Of a DNA stretch of 64,000 nt, positions 9,835 to 21,368 are shown one piece after another. The translations under genes and the position numbers were made by a program. The stretch covers positions 1,865,001-1,929,000 of the forward strand of contig JAUIMM010000566.1 in assembly GCA_031769625.1 (NCBI GenBank). The letters are read 5' to 3'. The DNA is from Taudactylus pleione. Lineage: Eukaryota > Chordata > Amphibia > Anura > Myobatrachidae. The stretch's first letter is position 1, and each line of letters begins with the position of its first letter. The notes below the pieces were generated by a model that was given only the letters and a program-made list of their open reading frames with translations, did no database searches and had not been told where the DNA came from.

Positions 9835-11338
9835 TAGCTATACAGTTGAAAGTGTATTTTCTATGCATGTTAAATTATTTAAGGCTATCCCTGGTACTAT
9901 TTTATGTATACAACACTACTATTAAAGAACTAAGGTCTCCTGAACTGACATCATCTAGAATAATAGAAGACTGCCATAAGCCTGGAGTAGCTTAAACCAC
10001 AAGGCTGGGGACTGGCTTGAGTGTTGGACACCTGTTATGCTTTTACCAATAGTTTGTGCTAGGGGTGTGGGTTATTAATGTTATTTAAGACTCTGGCTTA
10101 GGGGCTCATCATCAGTTGGCTTGTTGAGTGCACTTAGCTTCATGGAGATTGTTTAGGAAGTCTGGACCACCCTCACAGGGGCGTAAAATCCACCTTTCCG
10201 GGTGAAATAGTTATGGTGGAAGGTTGAGTTGGATACGCTAATTTTGGTTTTTAGGACACTAATAGGGCAGACACTGCCTGCAATGCAATTATTGTGGTAG
10301 GTTTGCATTGTTGAACTGTGTAGGCTAGGGCATCCTTTCTGTGCCACCATACAGTTCTTGTATTATTATTAATAAATATGTGACTATTTTACTTCTCAAT
10401 GCTTGCCTCTGTGTCTTTATTTCTTAATGAATTAGGTTTATTTAGAAGTGAACACACATGCACACACACATGACACACGCCATTAACAGGTTTAATGAAA
10501 CAGTAGAGTGTTTTTTTTCCATGCTTACAATCAGTGTTTATGTGAAAAAAAAATGCATCTTGAAATCAAAGGCACTTCAAACAAATTTGTACATTTAGAC
10601 TAACCCTTCATGGATACGCTGCCCCATGGAGACGAAAGTGAAAATAAACGTACAACGTAACACATAAGGATGTTTCTGGCAGGACTAAATCCCCATTTGC
10701 CATCAGTTGCCTGTCCATTTTTGGCTCCAATGATTCTGGCATCTAGTAACTTGGTAACCAGGGCCTGTGGGCTCCTTGTGTTAGGTAATCATTTTTAGTC
10801 AATTACAAGCTAGACCATGAGCAGGTGCTGTGACCTGAAAATGAAGGTCGCTCATCCAGAGCTGGAGCCTCATGAGTGGAGAGCAACAGATGTCCACCTC
10901 TACCCTTTCCTTCTCAAACCAATCAGTTCACTAATGACTTTATCTTTGTTTATGGTCTGGATGGAAAAGAAAAAACAAGACCAACAGGATATTTTGAGGT
11001 GGGCTAACAGAAGCTGTCCCATCTTTTACATTTATCACTTTTAATAAATTATTTTGTGGTAAACATCCTGCAGCAACTGATTGCTTCTGATGTTCCTACT
11101 TTAAGTACTGTATATTTAGCTTGCAGGGTAATCAAAATTTGCACCTGCTACAGTATGTGCAAATAGCGCAAGATGTATATTATATCATTCAGTGCTCAGT
11201 CCCATTCATTCTTTTTTTTACAAAGTCAGAAAAAAATTATTTGTAAAAGGCATCTCCACACAAGTTTTTTTTTGTTACCTTAAGAAAGCCAATAAAAAAT
11301 GTGAAATTTAATAGAGTTCAAAGCAAACAAAAACAACT
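9835..11338. other. Mostly unassigned; possible solo LTR at about 9990-10410
   Basis: Around 10075-10110 there is a ttatttaagactctgg stretch (TATA-like). At 10365-10420 aataaatatgtgac is followed by a T-rich tail, a promoter-to-poly(A) order typical of retroviral-type LTRs. I see no TG...CA boundaries with a duplication, so the LTR idea is weak. The rest contains no recognisable gene. Confidence 0.25.
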
Positions 11339-11340
11339 TA

Positions 11341-11719
11341 GGGCCATATCCAATTAGCCATGGTAAGTTACCGCGGCTAATTAGCTCGCACGGGGCTCGC
11401 TCGGGGCTATCCAATTAGCCCCGAAGTCGGCCTGACAACGGCACTTATCAGGGTTTTTTTTTTTGGGACCTGATGTGTGCTGAAAAAGAATCCGCGATAA
11501 GTGACGTTTTTTCACCCAAAAAAAGGTGAGAACACATAGGGCCACAAGCTTATTGAGACCCCTATGTGTTAACTGGCGAACTATCCTATTAATTTGCCCA
11601 AATTAATAGGATAGGGATTAATTAAATTCGGGGATTAACTGCGAAAAATCCCTGTTTTTCGATGATCGCGGGGATCAATCAGCGCCCGGACAGTGTTCGG
11701 GGCTAATTGGATATGGCCC
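11341..11719. mobile_element. MITE with gggccatatccaattagcc ends
   Basis: The left end gggccatatccaattagcc and the right end ggctaattggatatggccc are perfect inverted repeats (19 bp) bounding 379 bp. The flanks are ta on both sides (11339-11340 and 11720-11721). This fits a TA duplication (Tc1/mariner type), although the symmetry of the flanks (ctta/taag) leaves Harbinger open. The interior is a set of further inverted motifs (ccgaac/gttcgg, gggattaac). Non-coding. Confidence 0.7.
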
Positions 11720-11913
11720 TAAGTAGGTAAACATGAGCAACAGAAAAACCTATAAAATCCACTGGTCTTGATAGGGTTAAAGAATGATTCTACCCACATT
11801 AAAACATAGTACTGTGTGCAGTTTAACAAGATTCAAATAAATAATTATTGGCATAGTGCAAATGTTATTTCTGTGTCACTTGTCTGCTTTGATACAAATG
11901 CAGGTGTTTTTAT

Positions 11914-12250
11914 TAGAAATGCTCGCAGATCCCCATGTTTTGGTTTTGGTTCTAAATCATCATCGTGTTTTGGTTTTGGATCTGGATTTCTTTAAAATTG
12001 ATAGAAAAAAAACAGGTAAGATCATATTCTTTGGGCATGTTTTTGTTGCTACAGTACTATTAACCTCAATATAATTAATTTGCTTTCAATTTTGACCAGC
12101 TCACAATATTGTTCCCAACAATATTGTCCAAAAGCTACAGCGAGCTGGCTGGGTTTACTAAACACATGGCAGTGTAAATGAATATAGCACATCTATGTAA
12201 CCTAGTGGCACAGCAGTGGTAGACAGGATGGCAGTTTAATAAACTATACA
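11914..12250. mobile_element. hAT fragment, TAGAGATG family, one end only
   Basis: It begins tagaaatgctcgcag (a diverged TAGAGATGTGCGCGG) followed by ggttttggttctaaatc and ggttttggatctgg. The segment at 12120-12250 shares caggatggcag and surrounding sequence with bases 130-175 of the window, tying it to the hAT element at 1-4787. No opposite end was found, so it is truncated near 12250. Confidence 0.55.
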
Positions 12251-12419
12251 ACCATATAGAATGTTTACATTAATCAATAACTTATAACCTAAACGTAAAA
12301 GCCTAGTACAATACAAAATATAATATATTACGAAATCACAGGTCTAAAGCCAATATAAATTGATAATGGATAGTAGAAAGTATGAAATGATAATCTCATT
12401 ATGACAATTAGGAGTGATC

Positions 12420-12680
12420 TTAAGCTGGGTACAAACTGGAACAATGTAGGGCCGATATGCCGTTTTGTAACGACATATCGTCTACATCGCTCAGTGTGTA
12501 CCAGCCATCGCAAGCTACCACAGTCGCCAGGTTTGATGTGCTGCACATCACACCTAGCGATATCTCTAGCGACCAGTGCATTGTTAATGAATGACGAAAC
12601 GATGATCATTCTGTCATTCATTAAAGTCGTCAAGTGTGGACGCACAATCACTGTTCATAGGCATTTGTTCCGATGTTAAA
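12420..12680. mobile_element. piggyBac-like MITE end (tentative)
   Basis: ttaa at 12420-12423 is followed by gctgggtacaaactgg. The interior has paired motifs such as cgacatatcg and agcgatatctctagcgac and ends loosely near gttaaag at 12674. TTAA flanks plus a gctgggtacacactgg-like start are characteristic of piggyBac-type MITEs in frogs. The right end is degraded. Confidence 0.4.
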
Positions 12681-13319
12681 GACATAAAGACTTTAGTTTT
12701 TTAGACATCAGAAAAAAATATATTTTTTGCACTTACAATTTTTGGTGTGCAACTGACAGAGACACCATGCCAAGTAAGTACAGTAATATATGCTGCCTCT
12801 AAAAAACACACAATATTCCCTTGAAATACGTTATATATTAAATGATAGAAAACGAGATTTAAAAAAAAAAAAAACAGGAAGAGATGTCTTATTTGTAGGG
12901 CAGCTTACTCATACACAACACCGTATTTTTTGAATAGCTAAGATTAAAATCACACTGATTCTGCCCTCATACACAAGTGACAATATATACTGTAGTGTAG
13001 ACAGATATCCTTGTGGAAAAGCAATTGTAAGTACAGTAAGTGCAGCTTACTTCAGGATCATTTCTAACTAGAGATGAGCCGGTTCGGATCTCAGAGATCC
13101 CAACCCATCCGAATTTCGGGTGGGTTAGCTCGGATCTCCCTTCCTGCCCCGGATCCCTAACCCGAGGCAAAACCTTGCGACCCTGCTGTCAAGTCGTGAG
13201 GTTTTGTTTTGAGCTGGCTTAATGCTGATTGGCTGAGAGAGCCGTCTGTCACGGCTCTCAGCCAATCAGCATTAAGCCCATTGAAAACAGCACAAAGGAG
13301 AAAAAGAAGATGGCGCCCA

Positions 13320-14350
13320 CCATCCCCTGCCGCCTGACACCGCCGGCACCCCCCGCTGCCAAAACTGGTGGCACCCCCACTGGCAGCATCCCCCACTGCC
13401 GACACCACCGCTGCCGACACTCCTGCATTGCTGCCCAATGTACTGATGACACTGTCAGCTACCCTGACACTGCCGACACTCCCACACTGAGGACACCACC
13501 AGCACCCCTGCACAGCTGACTGTCAGCACACATGCACTGAGGACACTGCTGGTACCCCTGCTCTGCCGACCCCGCCGGCACCCTGCATTGAGAACACCCC
13601 TGTACTGCCAACACAGTCAGCAAACCTGCACTGAGGACGCCGCTGGCACCCCCGCTCTGCCCACACTGCTGGCACCCTGCATTGAGAAAACCCCTGCACT
13701 GTCAACACCAGGGTCGGACTGGCCCACAGGGGTACAAGGGAAATCCCTGGTGGGCCCCACTGCCTGTGGGCCCACCCCCTCCTCTTGTGTCAGGTTCCAG
13801 ACCTCAAATTATAGATTGTTACTCTATTAGACGTCAGATACCTGGTGGAGCAGGACCACTGATCAGCATGGGGGCTTGGTTCCCTTCTATAGAAACTACA
13901 CCTAATGGTAAGTCAAGTATCTGTGGTGGGTTGCCACACCCCCACTGGTGGATGACCACACCCCTTAAGCATGGGCCCCGGTGTGTCCTTCTTGTCCCAG
14001 TCTGTCACTGGCCGACACAGTCAGCAAACCTGCAATGAGGACACTGCTGGCACCCCCACTCTGCCGACACCGCCATTACCCTTCACTGAGAACACTGCCA
14101 GCACTGCAGCACTGCCATTTCATGTACTGAGGACACCACCAGCAACCCCGTACTGCCGACACAGCCAGCAAACCTGCACTAAAGACACAGCTGGCACCTC
14201 TGCACTCCTGACACAGCCAGCAAACCTGCACTAAGACACTGCTGGCACTCCCACACTGCCAACATTACTGGTACCCTTCACTGAGGACTCTGCCAGCACC
14301 ATAACACTGCCATTCCATGTACTGAGGACACCGTCAGTAACCCTGCTCTG
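13320..14350. repeat. Degenerate minisatellite ctgccgacac / ggcacccc
   Basis: A loose repeat of about 35-45 bp built from cactgaggacac, cgctggcacccc, gcactgccgacac and agtcagcaaacctgcact runs through the element on both sides of the nested MITE. The units are diverged and of uneven length. Open frames through it (for example on the plus strand near 13.23-13.52 kb) are repeat-derived. Confidence 0.75.
13709..14010. mobile_element. Nested hAT MITE, CAGGGTCGGACTGG family
   Basis: Starts cagggtcggactggccc at 13709 and ends cccagtctgtcactg at 14010. The flanks are gtcaacac and gccgacac (6/8), both being units of the host minisatellite. Its ends belong to the same family as the large element at 56786-63822. 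Length 302 bp, non-coding; inserted after the host minisatellite had formed. Confidence 0.7.
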
Positions 14351-14837
14351 CCCACACTGCTGTCACAGTAAGTGCACTATTGGTGTACCCAACCCACACT
14401 GTATAACACACGGTATCCATGTTGGAAATTAGAATGTACTGCCACATGTTAGTGCCACCCACTGTGTCACTTAGCTTAGTCAGCCAGCTAGCTGGATGCA
14501 ACCTTTTGGCCTTAACTAGATGAAGCAAATAATATTGTGAGGTGGTCAAAATTGATTGGAAATTACTGGAAATAAATGTTATAGAGGTTAATTATACTGT
14601 AGGAACAAAAACAGGCCCATTTTATGTGATTTTAGCTGTTTTTATGATTTTTTAAGAAAAAATCCAGATCCAAAACCAAAACACGGAGGTGAGGTTTTGG
14701 CAAAACCAATCCAGATCCAAAACCAAAACCCGAGGGTCGTGCACATCTCTACTTCTAACACAAACAAACAAAAGCCTGTTTGTATTAAATTGCAGGTGAT
14801 ACTAGTGTCTGACAAACAAATTAAACAGCAAGTAGAA

Positions 14838-14957
14838 AACAAGTGGCACTGATGGAACTTTCAATACATAAATCAAATGCTAGTTACAGCAGTTGCCAGG
14901 TCTAGCATTTGATTTATGTATTGAACGTCCCATGAGTGCCGTCTTTGTCTATGTGCT
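14838..14957. repeat. Foldback (inverted repeat), arms ~50 bp
   Basis: aagtggcactgatgg...caatacataaatcaaatg on the left pairs with catttgatttatgtattg...catgagtgccgtctttg on the right, around a loop ttacagcagttgccaggt. A further partial copy (agacaaagtggcact) sits at 15007. No flanking duplication was recognised. Confidence 0.7.
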
Positions 14958-15349
14958 GTACATATGTGTGTGTATATATTTTATATTTATATATTCATAG
15001 CAAGTAGACAAAGTGGCACTCTATATATACATACATGCATGCACAAACATTTTAATTTTGAAGGTCAAACTTTTGGACACTATAAGACAATAATAGTATT
15101 AATATGTTTCTTTCCCTCACAGGTCCAGGACATCGGTCTACAGTACCTACGATACTACCTGTGTACTAATCATTCTCTAGAGCATTTTCTGTCATATAAA
15201 AACAAATCCCATTCTCATCTGCCTGAAACCAACACTGATGGCATGTTTTATAAGGGATATTACATAACATAGATAAGGGATATTACACAAGATAGATAAA
15301 TAGGTATTTTCATGTGGCACTCAAATTTCCAATTCATAAATGATCCTTA
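14958..15349. other. No gene recognised
   Basis: AT-rich sequence with short (TA)-like runs. A 102-codon plus-strand frame (14964-15272) shows no recognisable domain. Confidence 0.45.
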
Positions 15350-15432
15350 GGGGTATTTTTACTAAAGGTCAATTGTAATCGATTTTAATTGATTTAAAAT
15401 AAATTAAAATCGACCTTTAGTAATACCCCAAA
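15350..15432. repeat. Short palindromic MITE-like hairpin
   Basis: ggggtatttttactaaaggtc pairs with gacctttagtaatacccc across an A/T loop containing aattgatttaaaataaatt. Length 80 bp. It resembles the palindromic element at the right edge of the window in its start (ggtatatttattaaag). Confidence 0.65.
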
Positions 15433-15918
15433 AGTCCTAAAACACTGTATTATAGAAAATAACTTTAATCAATGCTGTATAAATTTTTGTAATGTCCAGG
15501 TGACTCTAATTAGGACAAAACATTTTTCTAGAGATGCTCAAAAATTTAAAACTAGTTTAAAATGTTACAGTATCAAATGTCCCTGTTTTGATGGCCACAA
15601 ACTTGTTCACATCACAATATTCAATAGATCCTTATTCAGTTTTGTGGTACTGTCTTCCAAGGATTGCTGTCTGCGTTCAAGATACATTGTTCAGGTTTGC
15701 GGTTCAAGGTTTATGCTCCAGGTTTAGTGTTGCCAGTCACAGTGTGTGGTTTGTGCCTGAGATCACTGGGTGCCAGGGTTGGCCATTTGCATACAGAAAC
15801 AGTTCAAACATTTCAATTTAAGCTTGAACATGTTTGAGCTGATTCTCAGTTTGTGGCTGGAGAACTTGCTCAAATTTAGCTAGATACAGTATTTTACATA
15901 TTTGGTGATGTTTGAATA

Positions 15919-16595
15919 TGCACTATGTAGACAAAAGTGATTGGACACCCCCACGCAAGCGAAATGCATACCATTGCACACGAGTTCCAAATGGCCACCA
16001 ATGTGGTGGTTTCAATAAGAACACTTTGTAGGGAGGTACATGCAGTACAAATGGAAACAATTAATGTTTTTATCAGGATGACAATGCCACCTGTTATGCT
16101 TCCAGGGTGATGCTGGACTGGTATACAGAATACCAGTCCAGAATACCAACCCAGAAAACCTGGCCAGCTCAGAGTCCAGTTCTTAGCCCCATTGAGAACC
16201 TCTGGAACAAATTGGAGTGACAGGAGCATTTTAGGCTGACTCGACCTTCTTCAGTGTCACAGTTGGGCACTGTACTTTCAGCGGAATGGCAAAACATATC
16301 ACCTGTATAAGTGAAGCTAATGAGACTGCGCTATATGGTCACCTAAAAAATAAATTAAATATGTAGTAACCCGTGTGATTGGTGCTTGGGGGTGGAGATG
16401 GTTGGTAAGGAAGATGCTGCTATCTATATCAATATCAAGGTGGTCACCTGTTGTTGTCCAGGAACTTCTGGACAGTTTGTCAAGAAGAGTGTCTGCAGTA
16501 ATCACTGCACGTGGTGGACCACTAAAGTACTGATGTCAATAAAATCTCATTCATCTATTTGCTGTCAGTGTCCAATCACTTTTGTCTGCATAGTG
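15919..16595 (+). mobile_element. Tc1/mariner-type element, degraded
   Basis: The inverted ends are cactatgtagacaaaagtg at 15921 and, reversed, cactatgcagacaaaagtg ending at 16595, both continued by attggaca. ta occurs on each side (15917-15918 and 16596-16597), the expected target duplication. At 677 bp it is about half the length of an autonomous Tc1 element. The interior retains the C-terminal half of a transposase in plus orientation, so it is an internal-deletion derivative. Confidence 0.8.
16033..16330 (+). pseudogene. Tc1-type transposase, C-terminal remnant
   Basis: Plus-strand frames, broken by stops and shifts, carry a pattern like DDNATCY (in place of the usual QDNAPCH around the second catalytic Asp) near 16080. 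Near 16180-16220 they carry LSPIENLWNKLE, the signature around the third catalytic acid in Tc1-like DD34E enzymes. The residue preceding LSPIEN, normally the Pro-Asp of SPDLSP, is altered. The N-terminal paired-like DNA-binding domain is missing. Clearly dead. Confidence 0.7.
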
Positions 16596-17109
16596 TACAA
16601 CAAAAAAAGTGACATTGCTGTATCTTACACAAAGCATCAGAATGTAGACTATTCACATTCAATAGACATCCTGCACGGCACAGCACAACAATAACTATTA
16701 TTGCAAAGTAGAGTTGGGTAGGCTCAGAGTGGCAAGAGGGAACATCAAGCTCTGCTATACGCCTGCACAACATGCCCACTCAGTCACGTGACCCATTTTA
16801 AGTTTGGCCTGGACACTGATGTAATGATTTTAGATTAGACACTGGACATTTTCTGAAAGATGAATTGCCAATGAATCCTGCTACCCTCAAAATCATCATG
16901 CCCCCATAAGATGATAAAGATGATAGTCAATTGTAGTGTTGTATAAATATAAACATTTCCATTTCTATTCACCATCATTTTGGTTTAATTTACTTTTTAT
17001 GGTATTTAGTAGAATACACAAAGTTTCTAACTAGGTGCAGGTTGGTTTCATGGGTGCAGTTCTAAGGATTGGAAATTGAGTGGGCAACTTCTAGTAGACA
17101 TGTCAAACA
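16596..17109. other. No gene recognised
   Basis: No conserved frames, tandem repeats or paired ends were identified. Confidence 0.45.
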
Positions 17110-17502
17110 CCGGGGCGTATCTATAATGGGTGCAGGGTGTGCGGTGCACATGGGCCCCCGGGTCCAGGTGGGCCCGCACTGCACACCCTGCACCCATATT
17201 TTCTAAAACTTACTTCTCCGAGGTCCCGCGTCGAGTCTCTCAACGCTGCTCAAAATGCTTGAAAATGGCCGCCACGGACATTTTTCTGGCGTTTTGCGCA
17301 TTCGCGCTTTGAGGAAATTGCTCGGAAAATGGTGGGCGCACCATTTCCCTGGCAATCTGCGCATGCGCAGTAGACTCTGGGCCCTATTGATGATGCGGTG
17401 GCTGACCAGCGGCATCAGTCGGCTGCCGGCCGCCGTGGTGAGAGGAGGGGCCCCCTTAGGGGGAATGCACACGGACCCCCTTCCTTTCTAAAGACGCCCC
17501 TG
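17110..17502. mobile_element. hAT MITE, CAGGGGCGTA family
   Basis: Left end ccggggcgtatctataatggg, right end ctaaagacgcccctg. The interior begins with a strong hairpin around gggtgcagggtgtgcggtgc...gcactgcacaccctgcaccc. The same family occurs in the other orientation at 26548-26869, which fixes both boundaries. The flanking 8-mers here (gtcaaaca, gagcaaat) do not match convincingly. Confidence 0.65.
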
Positions 17503-19448
17503 GAGCAAATAAATAATTAGTGCAATGCTGTTAAAATTAACCTTATTGTCTGGAATAAATATGTAACATACATTTATAATATCCAGAATAGTTGTTGACA
17601 GTTTAGCATTAGTAATACATTGATGTTGTGTGCAATATAGAGACGTTGAGTCAACTAGAATAGTTTTTGCTGTTGGCTCTGCTATATAAAGAAGCAAACA
17701 TTCATTTTCAGAAATGTATGGAAGCAAGGGGTTACTAAAAAGGGTCAGTGCATCCATCGCCTTCAGTTTCAAAGCAATTGGCACTGCAATGAAACTATAT
17801 CTTGCGTCTTTAAAGAAATAACTACAAGACATGGATTGATGTGAGCTTTAAAGGTCAGCGCTTCAGATACTTTGCTGGCCAAGATTAAACCTTATGAAAC
17901 AGCTTCTAACGCAGAATCTATTACAGTGTGAAGTCAACCTGCTAGCCAAGGGACAGTGGTTTCCACCTCATTCCTGGAGCTGTTGTGCAGTATCGTAGTA
18001 TCATTATGCTTTAGAAATGGCCAGATCTGGGATTTGGTATCTTTATGTCTTTTTATTTCTCCAGAATTTAAAGAGGTAGAATAACTAGACTGCACAGTCT
18101 TAGTCATTTACTGTAGAGAAGCTGAATACAATGTATTCTATAGTATAATAATACTGACTGTAGACATTTTATATAGAGATAAATGAACATGTCAAACTTC
18201 TAATTAATTGTTTGCTAAATTCAATCACCATATTTGTAAATTCATACCAGATAGTCAATACTTTTATCCTAGTGAGAATGTTGGGAGGAGTGTCCCTCTC
18301 ATTGTTGGAGATGGTCTCCATCAATAGTGTAATTGGTTGTTTATATTGATGGCAAGAAACCATTGATGGAAAACTATTGATGGTTTGAACCACTGACAGG
18401 CATCACTACTATAAGACATGGGAATAAGGCAGGCCAATCAGATATGAAGGGCGGGGCAAATCTATTGGCCATTGGTGGCAAACTATCGATGGTTGCTAAC
18501 TGTCAACAGTCATCCTTACTCACTGTAGTAGAGGGGATGAAGTAATTCAGTTTTTCAGAAGTGCTAGACATGATCCTGGATGATGGTTTAACACATCTCC
18601 TTAGCAGGTGTTCCAATTCACAACACTTGAATTTTGAGATTCATGGTCAATTTGTACAACAATATAAACAGTATTTCTTGTCCATCTACTGTTCTCCACC
18701 CTTAGAGCCATATTTATGTCTGTCCACTGTGTGTGGCTAATGTGGATGGGCACAAAGAGGGTATAGCATTTTTATTCACTTTTCCTGTTGAAATTGCACT
18801 TCTTTTGTACTTAAAAATAATCTGAATCAGCAAATCTGGGATTTTAACATGTTGTATTTTTCCGATCCCCCAGGAATTTGCTGATCATCAGAGTCCACTG
18901 ATCTGTTTGTTGATAAGCGGATCGGCACCGAAGCATTGGGGAATTGCCAGGCAGATGTATGGACTGCATAAGTCCATAATAAAAAGAGCTCTATTCAAAT
19001 TTTAAACACTCTGCAGCTGCAAAGGAATTGTCAGCGCCCCCAAACAACTACAGTATGAGAAGCCATAAATAAAGAAAGCAGCGCTAAGTGCTTATTAATC
19101 CTAAAATCTATTTAATTTAAACTTTATAAAACAGTAGCATGTGAACCGAATAGCTGAAAAACAGAACAATTCATTCAAATACACATATGTTAATATGTTA
19201 ATACTCATACAGATAAATAAAACAGCCCTTACAGGTTCTATCAGCTGATTAATATTCATATAACATAGTCAATTTCTATTTGTAAGAAGGGGAGAGTACA
19301 TTTTTGAATTGAAATGTTATTTTCCCAAATCTGGTGCCCAGAGCAAATTTGTATGAATGTTATTAATTACATCTGCCTAACTAACTGGGGTCATAAAACT
19401 GTCAGGGACAATACAGTACAAACAGTTTGTCAAATATTGACCTCTCCT
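17503..19448. other. No gene recognised; small locally repeated patch near 18.3-18.5 kb
   Basis: Mostly AT-rich. At 18.33-18.50 kb short repeats of a ccattgatggaaaactattgatgg type occur two to three times. I see no coding domain. Confidence 0.45.
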
Positions 19449-19452
19449 TTAA

Positions 19453-19947
19453 CCACTTAACTGGCAATTTTTTTAACAAAAACTTTAGAAATTGTCAGGT
19501 TTTTTTATTATTAAATTGGGTCAAACACATCTATTTTAAAATCCAACAGAACTTTATTTAACAAAAAAGTTTTTTTTAAACATATAACATATTTTTCGGA
19601 ACATCACGACCATCACGACTTTGATTCCCCTCCTCTAAGCAGCCGCCAGGTACAATCTGGGGGGTTAGGGGTGGTCAATCAACATTTCCCCAGTGCCTGT
19701 TCCTCTCTGCGGAGGAGTGGGGGGGTCCTGCCATACTGACCGGTCAGCAGTAATTACGGCAGTCACTGGGGGAGGGTGCAGGGATGCAGAGGGGCCGGGA
19801 GGTCCCCCTGCTAGTGGCAGCTCCTGGAAGATTATCTTTTAGCAGCCGCCCAATGTGCATTACAGACAGATTAGATCGTTTGCGACTATGTTAGTTAAGG
19901 CCCTGTCTATTGTGGTTGCAAACAATGTGACCACGCCAGGCAAGTGG
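19453..19947. mobile_element. piggyBac-like MITE flanked by TTAA
   Basis: ttaa at 19449-19452 is followed by ccacttaactggc. The right end reads gccaggcaagtgg, followed by ttaa at 19948-19951. The inverted ends (CCACTTRMCTGGC) and TTAA target duplication are the hallmarks of piggyBac-type elements. Length 495 bp; the interior is GC-rich towards the right and non-coding. Confidence 0.7.
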
Positions 19948-20086
19948 TTAATAGATAAATTGATCAAAGTTTGAAAGCCCTATTGACAATGAAAACTTGT
20001 TTCTTTCATATAATCTAATTAATTAAATTGGGCAAATGTGGGATTTTTAATGGGGGTTGCTCTCTCTCTATACTGTGATTACATAT

Positions 20087-20107
20087 ATATAATATATATA
20101 TATATAT
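20087..20107. repeat. (TA)n microsatellite
   Basis: Short ta run directly beside the Penelope-like terminus that follows. Confidence 0.85.
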
Positions 20108-20345
20108 TCCAATATATACCGCACTCACATCCGAAATATATAAAGCCAACGTGGGGGTGCACTCCAGCCAAATCAGTCCAGGTACTAGACAGAGGGCATT
20201 AATAAAAGTTACAAATGGAGGCACTCACCAGCAAGATATAGCCAATAACGAATACTTTATTCCAAGATATACCAGAATCATAGCAGTGATGTTTCGGTCA
20301 CATCCGGATCTTTCTCAAGCCAGCAGCATACTACAATATTATTCA
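20105..20345 (-). mobile_element. Penelope-like terminal repeat with hammerhead-like core
   Basis: The minus strand contains ggcttgagaaag, a short hairpin, gaccgaaacatcactgc, then ggaataaagtattcg and a segment ending gtgagtgcctccatttg. The order GAGAAAG, hairpin, CGAAAC, then an AATAAAG-containing leader matches the other Penelope-like termini in the window. It stops at a (TA)n tract, a common companion of these termini here. No coding sequence is attached. Confidence 0.4.
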
Positions 20346-20666
20346 AGTGTAGGTATACTGTCACCACTTTTGCAAAGCAATACTGTCACCAGTTTTGCAA
20401 AACACTTGAATACTTGTGTAACACTTATTTCTCTTCCTTTCCAAGGAAAAGTGCACACTTGCAGACAATTTTTATTTTGTTTAAACACTTCACAACAGAC
20501 ATATCTTCACTCACCACCTTGACGAGCATTGCACCATGCAAGTGCAGTGAGCCTGCTTATGTTCATTTACTTGCTGTAATCCACTTTTTTTCGCAGATCT
20601 GTCTTGCATAGATCTTTATGCGTAGAATCTTCATACGTAGAATCGTTGTGCGTAGAATCTTCGTGC

Positions 20667-20682
20667 CCACATTCTCCACCAT
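20667..20682 (-). other. Primer-binding-site-like sequence
   Basis: The minus strand reads TGGTGGAGAATGTGGG directly after the LTR end. The Gmr1-like element at 46-51.6 kb has TGGTGGAGAATGCGGG at the same place. A TGG start complementary to a tRNA CCA end is the rule; I cannot name the tRNA. Confidence 0.6.
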
Positions 20683-20683
20683 A

Positions 20684-21350
20684 TGTGATATATTGGGGGT
20701 AATTAGCTTAGTAGAGGGTGGATTGGTGCAGTGTTTAGGTGCTTAATGAGGGTCCACACACAGCTTTCAAGTAAATAAATGTTGCTTTACTTTCCAGCAT
20801 GGAAAGTCAGGAAACAAACAGAAAATAATAAACAACCTAGCCCCTATTTAGGGTGTCTAACTCACATCTTGAACCCTCTTTATAAGGCTGCAGCTAATCT
20901 GCCAATAAAGTCTCAGCCTGCTTATCTGCAGGTCTATCACCGGCTCCAGCCTGGCTTGGCTGCCAAGCTATACAAACACAGCCTCTGTGCCTTCCCTGTA
21001 TCCTCCAGGTACACAGTATGCCCTGGCTTCCTCAGCCTGCAGCTTCACTGCTTTATTGTCACACAGTCTGAGAGTTTTGTGGTCCCCCATGTGCCTCCTG
21101 CAAGGTCCAGACACAGGCCTCCTGGCCCCCATTGGCTTGCTTAGCTTCACTGGGCTCTCTGGCTGCCACAGTCTCACATAGACTGTTTCCAACAGCAGCC
21201 TGACTGGTCTGCCTTCTCATCAGCCCACACCTGAGCTCTCTCCACAAGGCACACACAGGTGTATTACAACTGAGTATTAATACCCTGTGTGGGAGGATCT
21301 TTCCAACCCCACACAGAATCTGCTGCTCACCAACGCCATCTCTGGTAACA
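20684..21350 (-). mobile_element. Solo or orphan 5' LTR (Gmr1-like Ty3/gypsy)
   Basis: On the minus strand the block begins TGTTACCAGAGATGG and ends AATATATCACA, so it has TG...CA boundaries, and it is followed by a primer-binding-site-like sequence almost identical to that of the intact Gmr1-like element. The length, about 667 bp, is close to the 605-607 bp LTRs of that element, but the sequence differs, so it is a related lineage. Internal leader sequence continues to about 20.5 kb with a repeated gtagaatctt motif, and then the element is lost. Open frames in it have no domain. Confidence 0.6.
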
Positions 21351-21368
21351 CTGCCACAATATATATAT

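Larger units (their letters stand above)
13069..14751. mobile_element. Non-autonomous hAT element, 1.68 kb, with internal minisatellite
   Basis: The left end tagagatgagccggttcgg (13069) and the right end gtgcacatctcta (14751) are the two distinct ends of the family that includes the 1-4787 element. They are flanked by tttctaac (13061-13068) and cttctaac (14752-14759), a 7/8 match expected of an old 8-bp duplication. The left 250 bp contain a hairpin around gattggctgagagagccgt (13230-13275). The middle is a degenerate minisatellite, and the right 220 bp are the ggttttggttttggatc-type subterminal region in reverse. A second hAT MITE (13709-14010) has inserted into it. No transposase remains. 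Confidence 0.8.
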
